35,655 bases of DNA from NCBI GenBank assembly GCA_035601575.1, contig DATNNZ010000065.1, positions 1-35,655 of the forward strand. The letters run 5' to 3'. How positions within the stretch are numbered: the first letter of the stretch is position 1; each line of letters begins with the position of its first letter. Position numbers and translations under genes: made by a program. Shown here piece after piece: positions 16,173-24,483 of this stretch. Under the pieces are notes generated by a model. It was not told the DNA's origin. It searched no databases and worked only from the letters and a program-made list of their open reading frames with translations. This DNA comes from DASTDH01 sp035601575. GTDB taxonomy: Bacteria > Verrucomicrobiota > Verrucomicrobiia > Chthoniobacterales > JAFAMB01.

Positions 16173-16271
16173 TTTTGAACGCAACGACGTCACCATTATA
16201 TGTGAGACGGTACACTAGCCCGCATCGCTTATCCGTCGCGACGGAAGATTTTTGAACTCAAATAAGCGGAA

Positions 16272-17345
16272 TTGAGTTTTTCCATCGAGACGCTGAGTAT
16301 TGCTCCCTTGAAAGAACTCACTGATCAGCTTCACGCCAAGGTCAATCTCTCCCGCTCGCAAGTGCTACATGCTTGCGAGCAGCTGACCAGCCAGGAAATC
16401 AATGACACCGAAAAAGCCTCTTTTCTCGCTGCCTTGCGTGATAAAGGCGAGACCGGCGAAGAAGTTGGTTATTTCGCGGAAGCGTTTCTAGCAATGGCGC
16501 TTGCACCTGTCATCCAGGTTGGAGAAAAACCTACCATCGATCTTTGCGGCACCGGCGGTGATCGCCTTGAACTCATCAATGTTTCTACTACTGCAATGTT
16601 CGTCGTGGCAGCTGCCGATGTTGTGGTGTTGAAACATGGCAATCGCGCAATCACTTCACGATCAGGAGGCGCTGATGTTCTTGAAAAATTGGGAATCCCG
16701 GTGACTGATCCCGCTGATCAGATGATCGCAGCCATCGAAGAAACGGGCATCGGGTTTCTCTATGCTCCTCTCTACCACCCTGCGTTCCAGCGGATCGCAC
16801 CGGTCCGAAAACAGCTCGCAGAACAGGGTATTGCAACCATTTTCAATCTGCTTGGTCCGCTGCTGAACCCGCTGCGCCCGGAATTCCAACTAGTGGGCGT
16901 ATTTTCGAACGCCATCCTGGAAAAGTACGCGATCGCGCTCAGTCAACTCGGCCGCCGTCGAGCTTGGGTGATTCATGGTTCATTGCCGGGCGGCTCCGGC
17001 ATGGACGAAATCTCTCCCCTGGGAGAGACCCAAGTACACGAGGTAAAGGAAAAGTCGCTCAATTATTTTCATCTTTTCCCCGAGCAGCTCGGCATCCATC
17101 CCACCAACTTGCACGATCTGCGGGGTGGAGACCCCAAAACCAACGCGAAGATACTGGAAGCAATCATCTCTGGAAATGAACGCGGACCACGACGTGAATT
17201 CGTACTCCTCAACGCCGCTGCCGGGCTCGTCATCACCGGGCTCGCACCAAAGATGGAGAGCGGATTGCGACTAGCCGCCGATCTGATCGATTCAGGCAAA
17301 GCCGCCGCCAAACTGGAACAATTTCGCCGCTTCTTTAAACCGTAG
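16272..17345 (+). CDS. trpD: Anthranilate phosphoribosyltransferase
   Basis: 357 residues, the usual size. It transfers phosphoribose from PRPP to anthranilate in tryptophan synthesis. Motifs: the glycine-rich PRPP loop DLCGTGGDRLELINVSTT, VVVLKHGNRAITSRSGGAD, FLYAPLYHPAFQRIAPVRKQ, IFNLLGPLLNP, and GMDEISPLGET. These are the conserved TrpD segments, including the KHGNR and GGADVLE anthranilate-binding parts. The first codon is TTG at 16272 (MSFSIETLSIAPL); no ATG occurs until well inside the conserved region. No other trp gene is adjacent, so tryptophan genes are dispersed in this genome. It converges with the rhomboid-like gene. Confidence 0.94.
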   Translation: MSFSIETLSIAPLKELTDQLHAKVNLSRSQVLHACEQLTSQEINDTEKASFLAALRDKGETGEEVGYFAEAFLAMALAPVIQVGEKPTIDLCGTGGDRLELINVSTTAMFVVAAADVVVLKHGNRAITSRSGGADVLEKLGIPVTDPADQMIAAIEETGIGFLYAPLYHPAFQRIAPVRKQLAEQGIATIFNLLGPLLNPLRPEFQLVGVFSNAILEKYAIALSQLGRRRAWVIHGSLPGGSGMDEISPLGETQVHEVKEKSLNYFHLFPEQLGIHPTNLHDLRGGDPKTNAKILEAIISGNERGPRREFVLLNAAAGLVITGLAPKMESGLRLAADLIDSGKAAAKLEQFRRFFKP

Positions 17346-17407
17346 GGTACGGCTCCCGCCAGGCCGTTCCGGGCCCTAGCCGCTAGCGGCGCGCACATCC
17401 CGTATTC

Positions 17408-17430
17408 CCTCTCACCTCTCACCTCTCACC
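17408..17430. repeat. Heptamer array (CCTCTCA)x3
   Basis: Three exact CCTCTCA units followed by CC lie in the 122-base gap between the convergent trpD and rhomboid-like genes. A degenerate relative, CCTCTCA-CCATTCA-CCTCTTA, is at 24484-24504. Confidence 0.85.
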
Positions 17431-17467
17431 GAGCAGATTGAGGCCAGAGCATCAGGCTACGGCACTA

Positions 17468-18292
17468 TCAGCTATTTGTCTGCTCGACCGGCTTCGGTAG
17501 ATGCTCCAGGCAGTACTCTTCGCCATTTGACGCCACACGAAACTCCAGGTCAGCATTATCCCGTTCAGTCCGCTTACAGACTACGCACTGGTGCAACGGT
17601 TCATCCGTCCGAACCGAATCCGCGGTAAACTTCAGACGCCGGCCCTGGACTTGACGCCGGTGCCTCGCTCCAGAAATCGCGGATGGCAGGAAGAACGCAA
17701 CGTAATTCAGGAACGAAAAAACGATTGCGAGCTTGTCCAGCCAATCACCAATGAAAAATACAAACAAGAGTGGAAGTAGACTGATCAATGCCAGCCACTT
17801 CACGCGGACCGGAAGGATCAAGAGGACATAGACCTGGACGTTTGGGTAGACCGTTGCGAAAGCAAAAAAGAGCGACGTATTAATGTAGAATGGCGCAACG
17901 TTTCCTTCGCTCTGTCCCCAGTTGAGCAGAAAGGTCACGAGCGTCACACCTAACATCCCCAGCAAATAATAGATGGTCAGCCGAAAAGCTCCCCATGCTT
18001 GTTCGAGTGAATTACCGATCCAAATCATCATCCAAATATACAGGAGGAAGAAAAGGGGTTGCATTCCCACCGCACCATGGCTCAGAAAAACCTGCGGAAT
18101 AAAAATGTAAGAAAAGATCCGCCAAATTTCTCCATGCAGAATGCGGGACGGCTCGAGCGTAAGATAGTAAACGTACTCGGGCTGAAAGAGATTCAGCAAA
18201 AAGACAAAAGCGTTCAGCAAAGCAATTGTCGGTATCAGCCGTGGGATGGCGAGGAATCCTACGCGATGTTCCAACCAGTTCAGCCAAGTCAT
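17468..18292 (-). CDS. Rhomboid-like membrane protein, apparently without catalytic residues, with C-terminal zinc-finger-like tail
   Basis: 274 residues. The first ~200 follow the rhomboid plan: a first helix (IPTIALLNAFVFLLNLF), the loop HGEIWRIFSYIFIP, helices with IGNSLEQAWGAFRLTIYYLL, then the segment FYINTSLFFAFATVYPNVQV where active rhomboids have the GxSG serine, and FLNYVAFFLPSAIS where they have the catalytic histidine. Neither GxSG nor the histidine is present, so it is probably a pseudoprotease acting as a binding or quality-control factor. The last ~60 residues are soluble and contain CVVC...CLEH, a likely zinc-binding treble-clef-type motif. The ATG at 18292 overlaps the TGA of a candidate small ORF (ATGA), downstream of gcvT-gcvH. 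Confidence 0.7.
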   Translation of the reverse strand: MTWLNWLEHRVGFLAIPRLIPTIALLNAFVFLLNLFQPEYVYYLTLEPSRILHGEIWRIFSYIFIPQVFLSHGAVGMQPLFFLLYIWMMIWIGNSLEQAWGAFRLTIYYLLGMLGVTLVTFLLNWGQSEGNVAPFYINTSLFFAFATVYPNVQVYVLLILPVRVKWLALISLLPLLFVFFIGDWLDKLAIVFSFLNYVAFFLPSAISGARHRRQVQGRRLKFTADSVRTDEPLHQCVVCKRTERDNADLEFRVASNGEEYCLEHLPKPVEQTNS

Positions 18293-18453
18293 AAATAATC
18301 TTTCTTACTGACCACTCGAAAAGCCTTGGCCGCAACAACGGTTGTGGGCTGCACCGCCGGAAAAATAATCCAGCCCTCCTTGGCTGCTTCGAGCCACGGT
18401 CTGCTCGCGGGCAGCGGGCAAATCAGCCCGGGTTGGTACGATTTATTCCCCAA
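18289..18453 (-). CDS. Candidate small protein of 54 residues between gcvH and the rhomboid-like gene
   Basis: An open frame from a TTG at 18453 overlaps the last 11 bases of gcvH and ends in a TGA that overlaps the ATG of the rhomboid-like gene by 4 bases (ATGA). An in-frame TAA (18481-18483) lies just upstream, so TTG is the only reasonable start, with no Shine-Dalgarno. The peptide starts MGNKSYQPGLICPLPAS, contains WLEAAKEGWIIFPAV and ends RVVSKKDYL. I do not recognise it. The case for it rests on the tight overlaps at both ends, which is what coupled genes look like; a chance open frame of this length is possible. It would otherwise be the only gap in the gcvT-gcvH-rhomboid run. Confidence 0.35.
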   Translation of the reverse strand: MGNKSYQPGLICPLPASRPWLEAAKEGWIIFPAVQPTTVVAAKAFRVVSKKDYL

Positions 18454-18823
18454 TTTGCGCGCGATAGGCGTTCGGATCTTTTAACCCTGTAAGTTCCTCC
18501 TGGTTGCTCAGTTTCAACTTGAATAGCCAGCCGGCACCGTAGGGATCCGTGTTGACCAATGCCGGGTTCGCTTCAAGCTCTTTGTTGACCTCGACCACTT
18601 CACCTCCGACCGGCGCGTAAATGTCGCTCGCTGCCTTTACCGATTCGACCACGGCCGCAGTTTGTTTTTGCTCCAATTTTGTGCCGATCGCAGGCACCTC
18701 CACGTACACAATGTCAGTGAGTTCGGCCTGAGCGTGGTCAGTAATTCCGACCGTTCCCACGCCTCTATCCAAACGAATCCACTCGTGGGTATCGGCATAT
18801 TTTAGATCGTCCGGGACTAACAT
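18443..18823 (-). CDS. gcvH: Glycine cleavage system H protein
   Basis: 126 residues, the standard length. The protein carries the methylamine intermediate on a lipoyl arm between the P, T and L proteins. The lipoylation site is K63 in VVESVKAASDIYAPVGG, with the typical N-terminus YADTHEWIR and VGITDHAQAELTDIVYVEVP. C-terminal GWLFKLKL is also conserved. The ATG at 18823 lies 7 bases inside the 3' end of gcvT, so the two are co-translated. The partner gcvP is transcribed divergently from the other side of a repeat-filled 350-base interval. Confidence 0.95.
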   Translation of the reverse strand: MLVPDDLKYADTHEWIRLDRGVGTVGITDHAQAELTDIVYVEVPAIGTKLEQKQTAAVVESVKAASDIYAPVGGEVVEVNKELEANPALVNTDPYGAGWLFKLKLSNQEELTGLKDPNAYRAQIGE

Positions 18824-19908
18824 GGTCTTTTGTATAACGGTTTTTTTTCAACAGTCGCGGGAAATCTTCGCCCCCTCACTTCAATCTCGAGCTGTTGACC
18901 CGGCTTTGCGTACTTGTTGCCCAAGTAGGCTAGCCCAATGCCAGTGCTCAGCGTCGGCGATTGACTCCCGCTCGTTAGCTCTCCAATCTGCTGGTTTTCG
19001 GCGTAAACTGGATAATGAGCTCGCGGAGGCGCCGATTTTGGAGCTAACCGAATCGCGCATAGTCGCTCCTCCACGCCATTCGTTTTCTGTTTCAGCAGGG
19101 GTTCCCGACCAATAAAGTCGCTTTTGCCCAAATCAACAAAAAAACCTAAGCCTGCTTCCATCGGCGTTCTCTCCGGAGAGAGATCAGCCCCATTGAGTGG
19201 ATAACAGGCTTCCAGCCTTAGCGTGTCTCGCGCACCCAATCCACACGGCAAAATTTGCCATAACTGGCCCAGCTCCAGAAATTGATCCCAAGCCGCGCTC
19301 GCAGAATCTGCTGGAAAGAAAGCCTCAAACCCGTCTTCTCCGGTGTATCCGGTTCGAGCAATCAGGACTTGAGCGGCTCCCAATCGATAGGCTCGGATTC
19401 GGTTGCGCTCCGGCAATTCGCCGATTGGACGGAAAAGCTCGGATGATTTTGGCCCTTGCACTGCGACCGCGGCAAAATGATCGCTGCGGTTCAATAGAGT
19501 CACCTCCCCGGCGCGGTGCCCGCTTAACCAGAGAAAATCTTCTTCAATTTTGGCAGCGTTTACGACCAGGAAATAATGGCTGTTTTCCAATCGATAGACT
19601 ATCAGGTCATCGATCACTCCACCCTCGTCATTCAGCATGAGGGTATACTGGCCTTCTCCCACCGCTAGCTTGGAGAGATTGTTCGTTAACATACCGTTGA
19701 GCCAACGTTCGGCCTCGGGACCGAAGACCTCAATTTCGCCCATATGGGAAATGTCGAATATGCCAACCGCGTTACGCACCGCCAGATGCTCGTTAACGAT
19801 GCCGCTGTAATAGACCGGCATTTCCCACCCACCAAATGGCACCATCTTCGCGTTGAGCTTAACATGCTCGGGATATAGTGCTGTCCGGTGCAAACCACTT
19901 GAAGCCAT
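18817..19908 (-). CDS. gcvT: Glycine cleavage system T protein (aminomethyltransferase)
   Basis: 363 residues. It transfers the methylene group from lipoyl-bound aminomethyl to tetrahydrofolate, releasing ammonia. Conserved stretches: HVKLNAKMVPFGGWEMPVYY, VGIFDISHMGEIEV, LMLNDEGGVIDDLIVYR, ARTGYTGEDGFEAF and LGARDTLRLEA. The frame extends upstream to 20064, but those codons come from the dispersed core repeat, and the family start corresponds to the ATG at 19908 (MASSGLHRTALYPEH). It overlaps gcvH by 7 bases. I looked for a glycine riboswitch in the divergent gap and did not see one. Confidence 0.95.
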   Translation of the reverse strand: MASSGLHRTALYPEHVKLNAKMVPFGGWEMPVYYSGIVNEHLAVRNAVGIFDISHMGEIEVFGPEAERWLNGMLTNNLSKLAVGEGQYTLMLNDEGGVIDDLIVYRLENSHYFLVVNAAKIEEDFLWLSGHRAGEVTLLNRSDHFAAVAVQGPKSSELFRPIGELPERNRIRAYRLGAAQVLIARTGYTGEDGFEAFFPADSASAAWDQFLELGQLWQILPCGLGARDTLRLEACYPLNGADLSPERTPMEAGLGFFVDLGKSDFIGREPLLKQKTNGVEERLCAIRLAPKSAPPRAHYPVYAENQQIGELTSGSQSPTLSTGIGLAYLGNKYAKPGQQLEIEVRGRRFPATVEKKPLYKRPC

Positions 19909-19970
19909 GGCAGCAACATAGAGAGGTTTGTGAAACGTCAAAGCAACGAAACGCGACCAACGCAGGCTTG

Positions 19971-20040
19971 CCCGACGACGTTTCCGCCATAGCTTTAGCG
20001 CAAGAGGAAGCTTCCGGAGTTTCGAACGACGGGCGAAGTC
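19971..20040 (+). repeat. Dispersed core repeat, copy A
   Basis: The sequence runs GACGACGTTTCCGCCATAG, CTTTAGCGCAAGAGGAAGC, then GGAGTTTCGAACGACGGGC. It is nearly identical to copy D at 32170-32232 over about 60 bases, including the GGAGTTTCGAACGACG tail. The TCCGCC/GGAGGA-type ends can form an imperfect stem-loop. Confidence 0.8.
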
Positions 20041-20084
20041 GGGTAACGCCGGGAACGCCAACAACGCCGGTAGCGCCGGAGAAA

Positions 20085-20122
20085 GCCGACGTGCCCTCCG
20101 AAGCTTTAGCGAAGGAAGAAGC
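20085..20122 (+). repeat. Dispersed core repeat, copy B
   Basis: GCCGACGTGCCCTCCGAAG then CTTTAGCGAAGGAAGAAGC. It matches copies A, C and D in the central stem-loop part but lacks the GGAGTTTCGAACGACG tail. Confidence 0.75.
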
Positions 20123-20180
20123 CTGCTCCGACGATCGGATGACCGCTAATGCGTGGCGAAGTCGGAGAATGCCTTCACGC

Positions 20181-20230
20181 CTCATACGTCCCATATGTCT
20201 CATATGCCCTATTCATTTTGTCATTTGTCA
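20181..20230. repeat. CATNNGTCC-type nonamers followed by TTTGTCA heptamers
   Basis: Nonamers CTCATACGT, CCCATATGT, CTCATATGC, CCTATTCAT (20181-20216) run directly into TTTGTCA, TTTGTCA (20217-20230). This is a clean junction of a 9-base-period and a 7-base-period array, ending 28 bases before the gcvP start. Confidence 0.75.
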
Positions 20231-20258
20231 TCGGCCTCGGCCCGTTTCATGTTTTATA

Positions 20259-23141
20259 ATGTCGCAGATTGGAACTGAGGGCCTGGAGCTGCCATCCTTT
20301 ACCGAACGCCACGTAGGACCGAGTTCCGAGGATCTTGAGGCTATGCTCAAGGAACTCGGGTTCGACACACTCGATTCTTTGACTGATTCAGCAATACCGG
20401 AACGCATTCGGTTTCGGGAAAGCCTTGGCTTGCCAGAACCTCAAAGCGAGTTTGAGGTCCTGCAGACTCTTCGAAGATTCGGTGGCCAAAACGAGGTCGC
20501 CAAATCGTATATCGGATTGGGCTATTACCCCACCGTCACTCCGCCGGTGATTCAACGTAACATTTTTGAGAACCCGGGTTGGTATACGGCTTACACGCCG
20601 TATCAGCCGGAAATCGCCCAGGGTCGGTTAGAGGCCTTGCTCAATTTCCAGACAATGATCACCGATCTCACCGGTCTGGAAATCGCGAATGCTTCCTTAC
20701 TCGACGAAGCAACCGCTGCGGCCGAAGCGATGCACCTTTGTCATGCTATCGCCGGCGGTTCTAAGCGTCATCGGTTCTTCGTATCTGCCGATTGTCATCC
20801 TCAAACCATTGCAGTGGTTCAGACGCGTGCTAAGCCCCTAAGAATTGAGATCGTGGTCGGAAATCATCGATCGATTGATTGGACCTCCGCATTTTTTGGT
20901 GTCCTGATTCAGTATCCTGATACCAACGGAACGATTCATGACTATCGATCTCTGGTCGCAGACGCCCACTCTCACGGCGCCCTGGTCGTTGCTGCAGCTG
21001 ATCTTCTTAGTCTGACGTTGCTCACCCCGCCCGGAGAATTTGGCGCAGACGTTTGCGTCGGCTCTTCCCAGCGCTTCGGCGTCCCAATGGGATTCGGCGG
21101 ACCACACGCCGCCTTTATGTCCACTCGCGATCGGTTCAAACGCCATCTACCTGGTCGTTTGGTCGGAGTGTCCAAAGATTCGACCGGAAGAGCGGGCTAC
21201 CGTCTTGCCCTGCAAACTCGAGAACAGCATATCAGACGTGATAAGGCTACGAGCAATATCTGTACCGCCCAGGTATTGCTGGCGGTAATGGCCTCCATGT
21301 ACGCCGTATACCATGGCCCTCAACGCCTCCGCGCAATTGCGACGGAGATTCATCGTAAAACCGAACGATTGGTTTCCATTCTCGTCGAACTCGGTCATGA
21401 GGTGCTTGCCGGTCCGCGGTTCGACACGATTAAGGTTAAGGCAGGATCGCTCCGCGACCGGGTTGCCGGAAGGGCCGAAGAAGCCGGAATTAATTTGCGG
21501 CATTTTGCGGACGGCCAATTCGGTATATCACTCGATGAAACCACCTCCGAGAAAGACCTGGAGAACCTGATCCGATTGTTTGATCTGGAACAGCAAATCG
21601 TTTTCCCGAATTACTCGAGCTACCGAGAAGAAGAGTTGCCGGTCGGCGTTCGCCGCGAGTCTGGTTACCTCCAGCATCCGGTGTTCAATCGGTATCACAC
21701 CGAAACGGAGTTGATGCGTTATTTGAAGCGGCTCGAGAATCGAGACCTTTCGTTGACGACCTCCATGATTCCGCTCGGGTCTTGCACGATGAAGTTAAAT
21801 GCCGCCGTCGAAATGTTGCCCGTGACCTGGCCCGAATTTGGGCAGATCCATCCTTTCGCCCCGCCAGTCCAAACCAAAGGCTATCTGCTGCTGATCGCAG
21901 AGCTGGAAAATTGGCTCGCAAAGATTACGGGATTCGATGCGGTGAGCTTGATGCCCAACGCAGGATCACAAGGCGAATATGCCGGTCTTCTCGCCATTCG
22001 TGAATATCATGCCCGGAACGGTTTCCTGGATCGGAACGTCTGCCTGATACCGACTTCGGCCCATGGAACCAACCCAGCATCCGCTGTGATGGCTGGCTTT
22101 GAAGTGGTGCCGGTGCTCTGTGACAGCGAAGGAAATATTGATCTGACCGATCTCCGTGCGAAAGCGGAACGTCATCGGGATCGCTTGGGAGCCCTAATGG
22201 TTACCTATCCTTCGACCCATGGAGTCTTTGAGGAGGGGATCATCGAGATCTGCGACATCGTGCATGCTCACGGCGGTCAGGTGTATATGGACGGCGCGAA
22301 CATGAATGCGCAGGTCGGTCTTTGCCGGCCGGCCGATTTCGGAGCTGATGTCTGCCACCTCAATCTGCACAAGACTTTCTGCATACCGCACGGAGGAGGC
22401 GGACCAGGAGTAGGCCCCATCGGTGTGAAATCCCATTTGGCCGATTTTCTTCCCACGCATCCCTTTACGGATTTCGGGCGACCCGCGATCATCGGCCCGG
22501 TCTCGGCCGCCCCGTACGGGAGCGCAAGCATCTTGTGCATTTCCTGGGCGTACATTGCGCTGATGGGCTCGGCCGGCCTTACTCATGCCACCAAAGTCGC
22601 TATCGCGAACGCAAACTATGTCGCCAAACGATTAGAGCCGTTTTATCCAATCCTTTATCGTGGCAAAACCGGGCTGATCGCTCACGAATGCATCATCGAC
22701 TTGCGGCAATTCAAAAAAACGGCCGGCATCGAAGTTGAAGACGTGGCCAAACGGCTGATGGACTACGGGTTTCATGCTCCCACCATGTCCTGGCCAGTTC
22801 CGGGAACCATGATGATCGAACCTACCGAAAGCGAGTCGAAGGCGGAGCTGGACCGCTTCTGTGAAGCGATGATTTCAATTTACGGAGAAATTCGTGCGAT
22901 TGAGACCGGCGAAGCAGATCGACAGGATAATGTCCTCAAAAGGGCGCCGCACACCGCTCAAGATCTGTTGGCGGAATCATGGGACCGAAGCTATTCGAGG
23001 GAGTCTGCGGCTTTCCCGGCTCCTTGGACCCGCGAATATAAATACTGGCCTCCGGTAGGTCGCATCGACAATGTGTATGGCGACAGGAACCTTTTTTGCA
23101 CTTGCGTTCCGATGGAAGCGGCCGAAGCGGATGACAGATGA
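20259..23141 (+). CDS. gcvP: Glycine dehydrogenase (decarboxylating), P protein
   Basis: 960 residues, the size of the single-chain P protein, not the split GcvPA/GcvPB form. It decarboxylates glycine with PLP and loads the aminomethyl group on GcvH. The start region LPSFTERHVGPSSEDLEAML, the GLGYYPTVTPPVIQRNI stretch, LGSCTMKLNAAVEMLPVTWP and the PLP lysine K705 in CHLNLHKTFCIPHGGGGPG are all diagnostic. The C-terminal RIDNVYGDRNLFCTC is typical. The open frame continues upstream to 19878 through repeats; the ATG at 20259 (MSQIGTEGLELPSFT) fits the family. Its TGA stop lies inside degenerate heptamers (GATGACA GATGATA AATGACG, from 23130). Confidence 0.96.
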   Translation: MSQIGTEGLELPSFTERHVGPSSEDLEAMLKELGFDTLDSLTDSAIPERIRFRESLGLPEPQSEFEVLQTLRRFGGQNEVAKSYIGLGYYPTVTPPVIQRNIFENPGWYTAYTPYQPEIAQGRLEALLNFQTMITDLTGLEIANASLLDEATAAAEAMHLCHAIAGGSKRHRFFVSADCHPQTIAVVQTRAKPLRIEIVVGNHRSIDWTSAFFGVLIQYPDTNGTIHDYRSLVADAHSHGALVVAAADLLSLTLLTPPGEFGADVCVGSSQRFGVPMGFGGPHAAFMSTRDRFKRHLPGRLVGVSKDSTGRAGYRLALQTREQHIRRDKATSNICTAQVLLAVMASMYAVYHGPQRLRAIATEIHRKTERLVSILVELGHEVLAGPRFDTIKVKAGSLRDRVAGRAEEAGINLRHFADGQFGISLDETTSEKDLENLIRLFDLEQQIVFPNYSSYREEELPVGVRRESGYLQHPVFNRYHTETELMRYLKRLENRDLSLTTSMIPLGSCTMKLNAAVEMLPVTWPEFGQIHPFAPPVQTKGYLLLIAELENWLAKITGFDAVSLMPNAGSQGEYAGLLAIREYHARNGFLDRNVCLIPTSAHGTNPASAVMAGFEVVPVLCDSEGNIDLTDLRAKAERHRDRLGALMVTYPSTHGVFEEGIIEICDIVHAHGGQVYMDGANMNAQVGLCRPADFGADVCHLNLHKTFCIPHGGGGPGVGPIGVKSHLADFLPTHPFTDFGRPAIIGPVSAAPYGSASILCISWAYIALMGSAGLTHATKVAIANANYVAKRLEPFYPILYRGKTGLIAHECIIDLRQFKKTAGIEVEDVAKRLMDYGFHAPTMSWPVPGTMMIEPTESESKAELDRFCEAMISIYGEIRAIETGEADRQDNVLKRAPHTAQDLLAESWDRSYSRESAAFPAPWTREYKYWPPVGRIDNVYGDRNLFCTCVPMEAAEADDR

Positions 23142-23150
23142 TAAATGACG
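23130..23150. repeat. Degenerate heptamers at the gcvP stop
   Basis: GATGACA, GATGATA, AATGACG follow with a 7-base period and include the gcvP TGA (23139-23141). They are the reverse-complement type of the TTTGTCA family. Confidence 0.6.
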
Positions 23151-23197
23151 GACAAGCGTGTCAGTGTATCGGCGTGGCGGCGTATCGGCGTTTCCTA

Positions 23198-23226
23198 CCC
23201 CGAGGGGTATCAGGACTCAGCCCAGG
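23198..23226 (+). repeat. Dispersed repeat with the CCCCGAGGGG hairpin motif, copy 1
   Basis: CCCCGAGGGGTATCAGGA followed by CTCAGCCCAGG aligns with 28318-28347 (CCCCGAAGGGGTACCAGAA, CTTAGCCCAGG) with few differences. Both copies follow GGCG-rich tandem sequence. The remaining gap to 23317 shows no gene I believe; the 66-codon frame there is built from this repeat. Confidence 0.7.
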
Positions 23227-23317
23227 GTGGAGGCTTTACGGAACCGTGGGAGCAAGGATTTGATACCCGTCCAGACTTCCGTGTTCCCTCTCCAATCACT
23301 CGCGTCCCGCTTCTCCG

Positions 23318-24439
23318 ATGTTCAAAATTCTTGATCGATACGTAAGCGGTCAGGTAATTAGCACGGTCACCTGGTCAGTGGGCATGCTGAGCCTGATGCT
23401 AGTGGTCGGTAATGCCCTGCGTGACCTGCTCAATCTACTGATTAGCCATCAATTGCCGATCAGCTACATCCTTACGTTCATCGGTTATCTACTGCCTTTC
23501 TCGATGATCTATTCGATCCCATGGGGAATTTTGGTGTCCGTCCTGCTCGTATTCGGCAAGCTTTCTTCCGATAACGAATTGGTCGCACTCCGGGCCAACG
23601 GCGTCGGCATCATGCGAATCTGTTTTTCGGTATTCGTCGTTTGCGCTGTTCTGTTTGCCCTCTGTTTATGGATTAACCTGTATCTCGCTCCGATCTCCGA
23701 GGTGCAGGCGCGCGCAACCCTGGTCAACTTGGCCTCGAACGATCCGCTGGCTCTTTTCGGGAGCGATGAGGTCATTGATCAGTTCCCTAATCGCAAAATC
23801 TATGTTGGGAGAAAAAACGGTGCCTCTTTGGAGGATCTCCATATCTACGAGATGGACGGCTACCAAGTCCCAATTCGCGTGATCTATGCGCGCAGAGGTA
23901 CCTTAGAAGTCGACAAGCAAAACGAACGCATTCTCCTGCACATTTACGATGCGCATTACGAGGAACGAGACGAAGCCGATGTGAACGACCTGAGACTGAT
24001 GCGCTACGGTATCAGTCTCAAGGAGGGTGTCCTTCCGATTTCTTTGCAAGAACTTATCGACAAGGCGAAAAACAATCGACGTCCCAATGAGCTGACATTA
24101 GACCAGCTTCGCGACACACTTGACCAACAACAAGGTAAGGAGAAGCTCCGGCAACGAACGATTCTGCGGACCGAACTGAGTAAGCGGTTCTCCAACGCGC
24201 TGGTCGTTGTCACTTTTGTTCTGGTTGGTATTCCACTCGCCATTACTGCCCAGCGTCGCGAAACGTCAATCGGTATCGCCATGAGCATCTGCATCGGGTT
24301 CACCTATTTTATTTTCGTCGTGTTGACCGATACGATGAAAGGAAAGGCCAACTTCCATCCCGAAATACTCATTTGGTTGCCTAATGTCGTCTATTTGACG
24401 CTGGGATCGGTTTTGTTTTATCGCCTAGCCAGACGATAA
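23318..24439 (+). CDS. LptF/LptG-family lipopolysaccharide transport permease
   Basis: 373 residues. It has the YjgP/YjgQ layout: helices at about residues 15-35, 48-75 and 97-120, a periplasmic jellyroll-like domain (about 125-265), and three C-terminal helices (about 290-370). Typical strings are MFKILDRYVSGQVIST, LPFSMIYSIPWGILVSVLLVFG, LSSDNELVALRANGVGIMRI, and LSKRFSNALVVVTFVLVGIPLA. In the Lpt complex LptF and LptG with LptB extract lipopolysaccharide from the inner membrane. Only one of the pair is encoded here, so I cannot say which; the partner must be elsewhere. It follows gcvP by 176 bases of repeat-rich DNA. Confidence 0.88.
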   Translation: MFKILDRYVSGQVISTVTWSVGMLSLMLVVGNALRDLLNLLISHQLPISYILTFIGYLLPFSMIYSIPWGILVSVLLVFGKLSSDNELVALRANGVGIMRICFSVFVVCAVLFALCLWINLYLAPISEVQARATLVNLASNDPLALFGSDEVIDQFPNRKIYVGRKNGASLEDLHIYEMDGYQVPIRVIYARRGTLEVDKQNERILLHIYDAHYEERDEADVNDLRLMRYGISLKEGVLPISLQELIDKAKNNRRPNELTLDQLRDTLDQQQGKEKLRQRTILRTELSKRFSNALVVVTFVLVGIPLAITAQRRETSIGIAMSICIGFTYFIFVVLTDTMKGKANFHPEILIWLPNVVYLTLGSVLFYRLARR

Positions 24440-24483
24440 GACGTCGTCACTCCATCACGCCGTTCCGCTGTTTACACCCATTC

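Larger units (their letters stand above)
19909..20258. repeat. Repeat-filled divergent interval gcvT/gcvP
   Basis: This 350-base gap holds, in order on the plus strand: core repeat copy A (about 19971-20040), a nonamer array (20042-20077: GGTAACGCC, GGGAACGCC, AACAACGCC, GGTAGCGCC), core copy B (20085-20122), a CATNNGTCC-type nonamer array (20181-20216), and TTTGTCA heptamers (20217-20230). Only the last ~28 bases before gcvP and the first ~60 before gcvT are free of recognisable repeat. Because both gcv transcripts must start inside or beside it, promoters are presumably embedded in the repeats; none is obvious. Confidence 0.8.

Noticed and set aside
19878..20258. Upstream extension of gcvP (127 codons)
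   Set aside because: It runs through core repeats and nonamers; the homologous protein starts at ATG 20259.
19909..20258. Glycine riboswitch upstream of gcvT or gcvP
   Set aside because: No paired glycine-aptamer core visible on either strand; the interval is explained by repeats.
20255..20260. TATAAT at the gcvP start as a -10 box
   Set aside because: It overlaps the ATG at 20259, so it cannot promote this gene from that start.
23145..23345. 66-codon frame between gcvP and the LptF/G gene
   Set aside because: Built from heptamers and the CCCCGAGGGG dispersed repeat, and it overlaps the LptF/G start.
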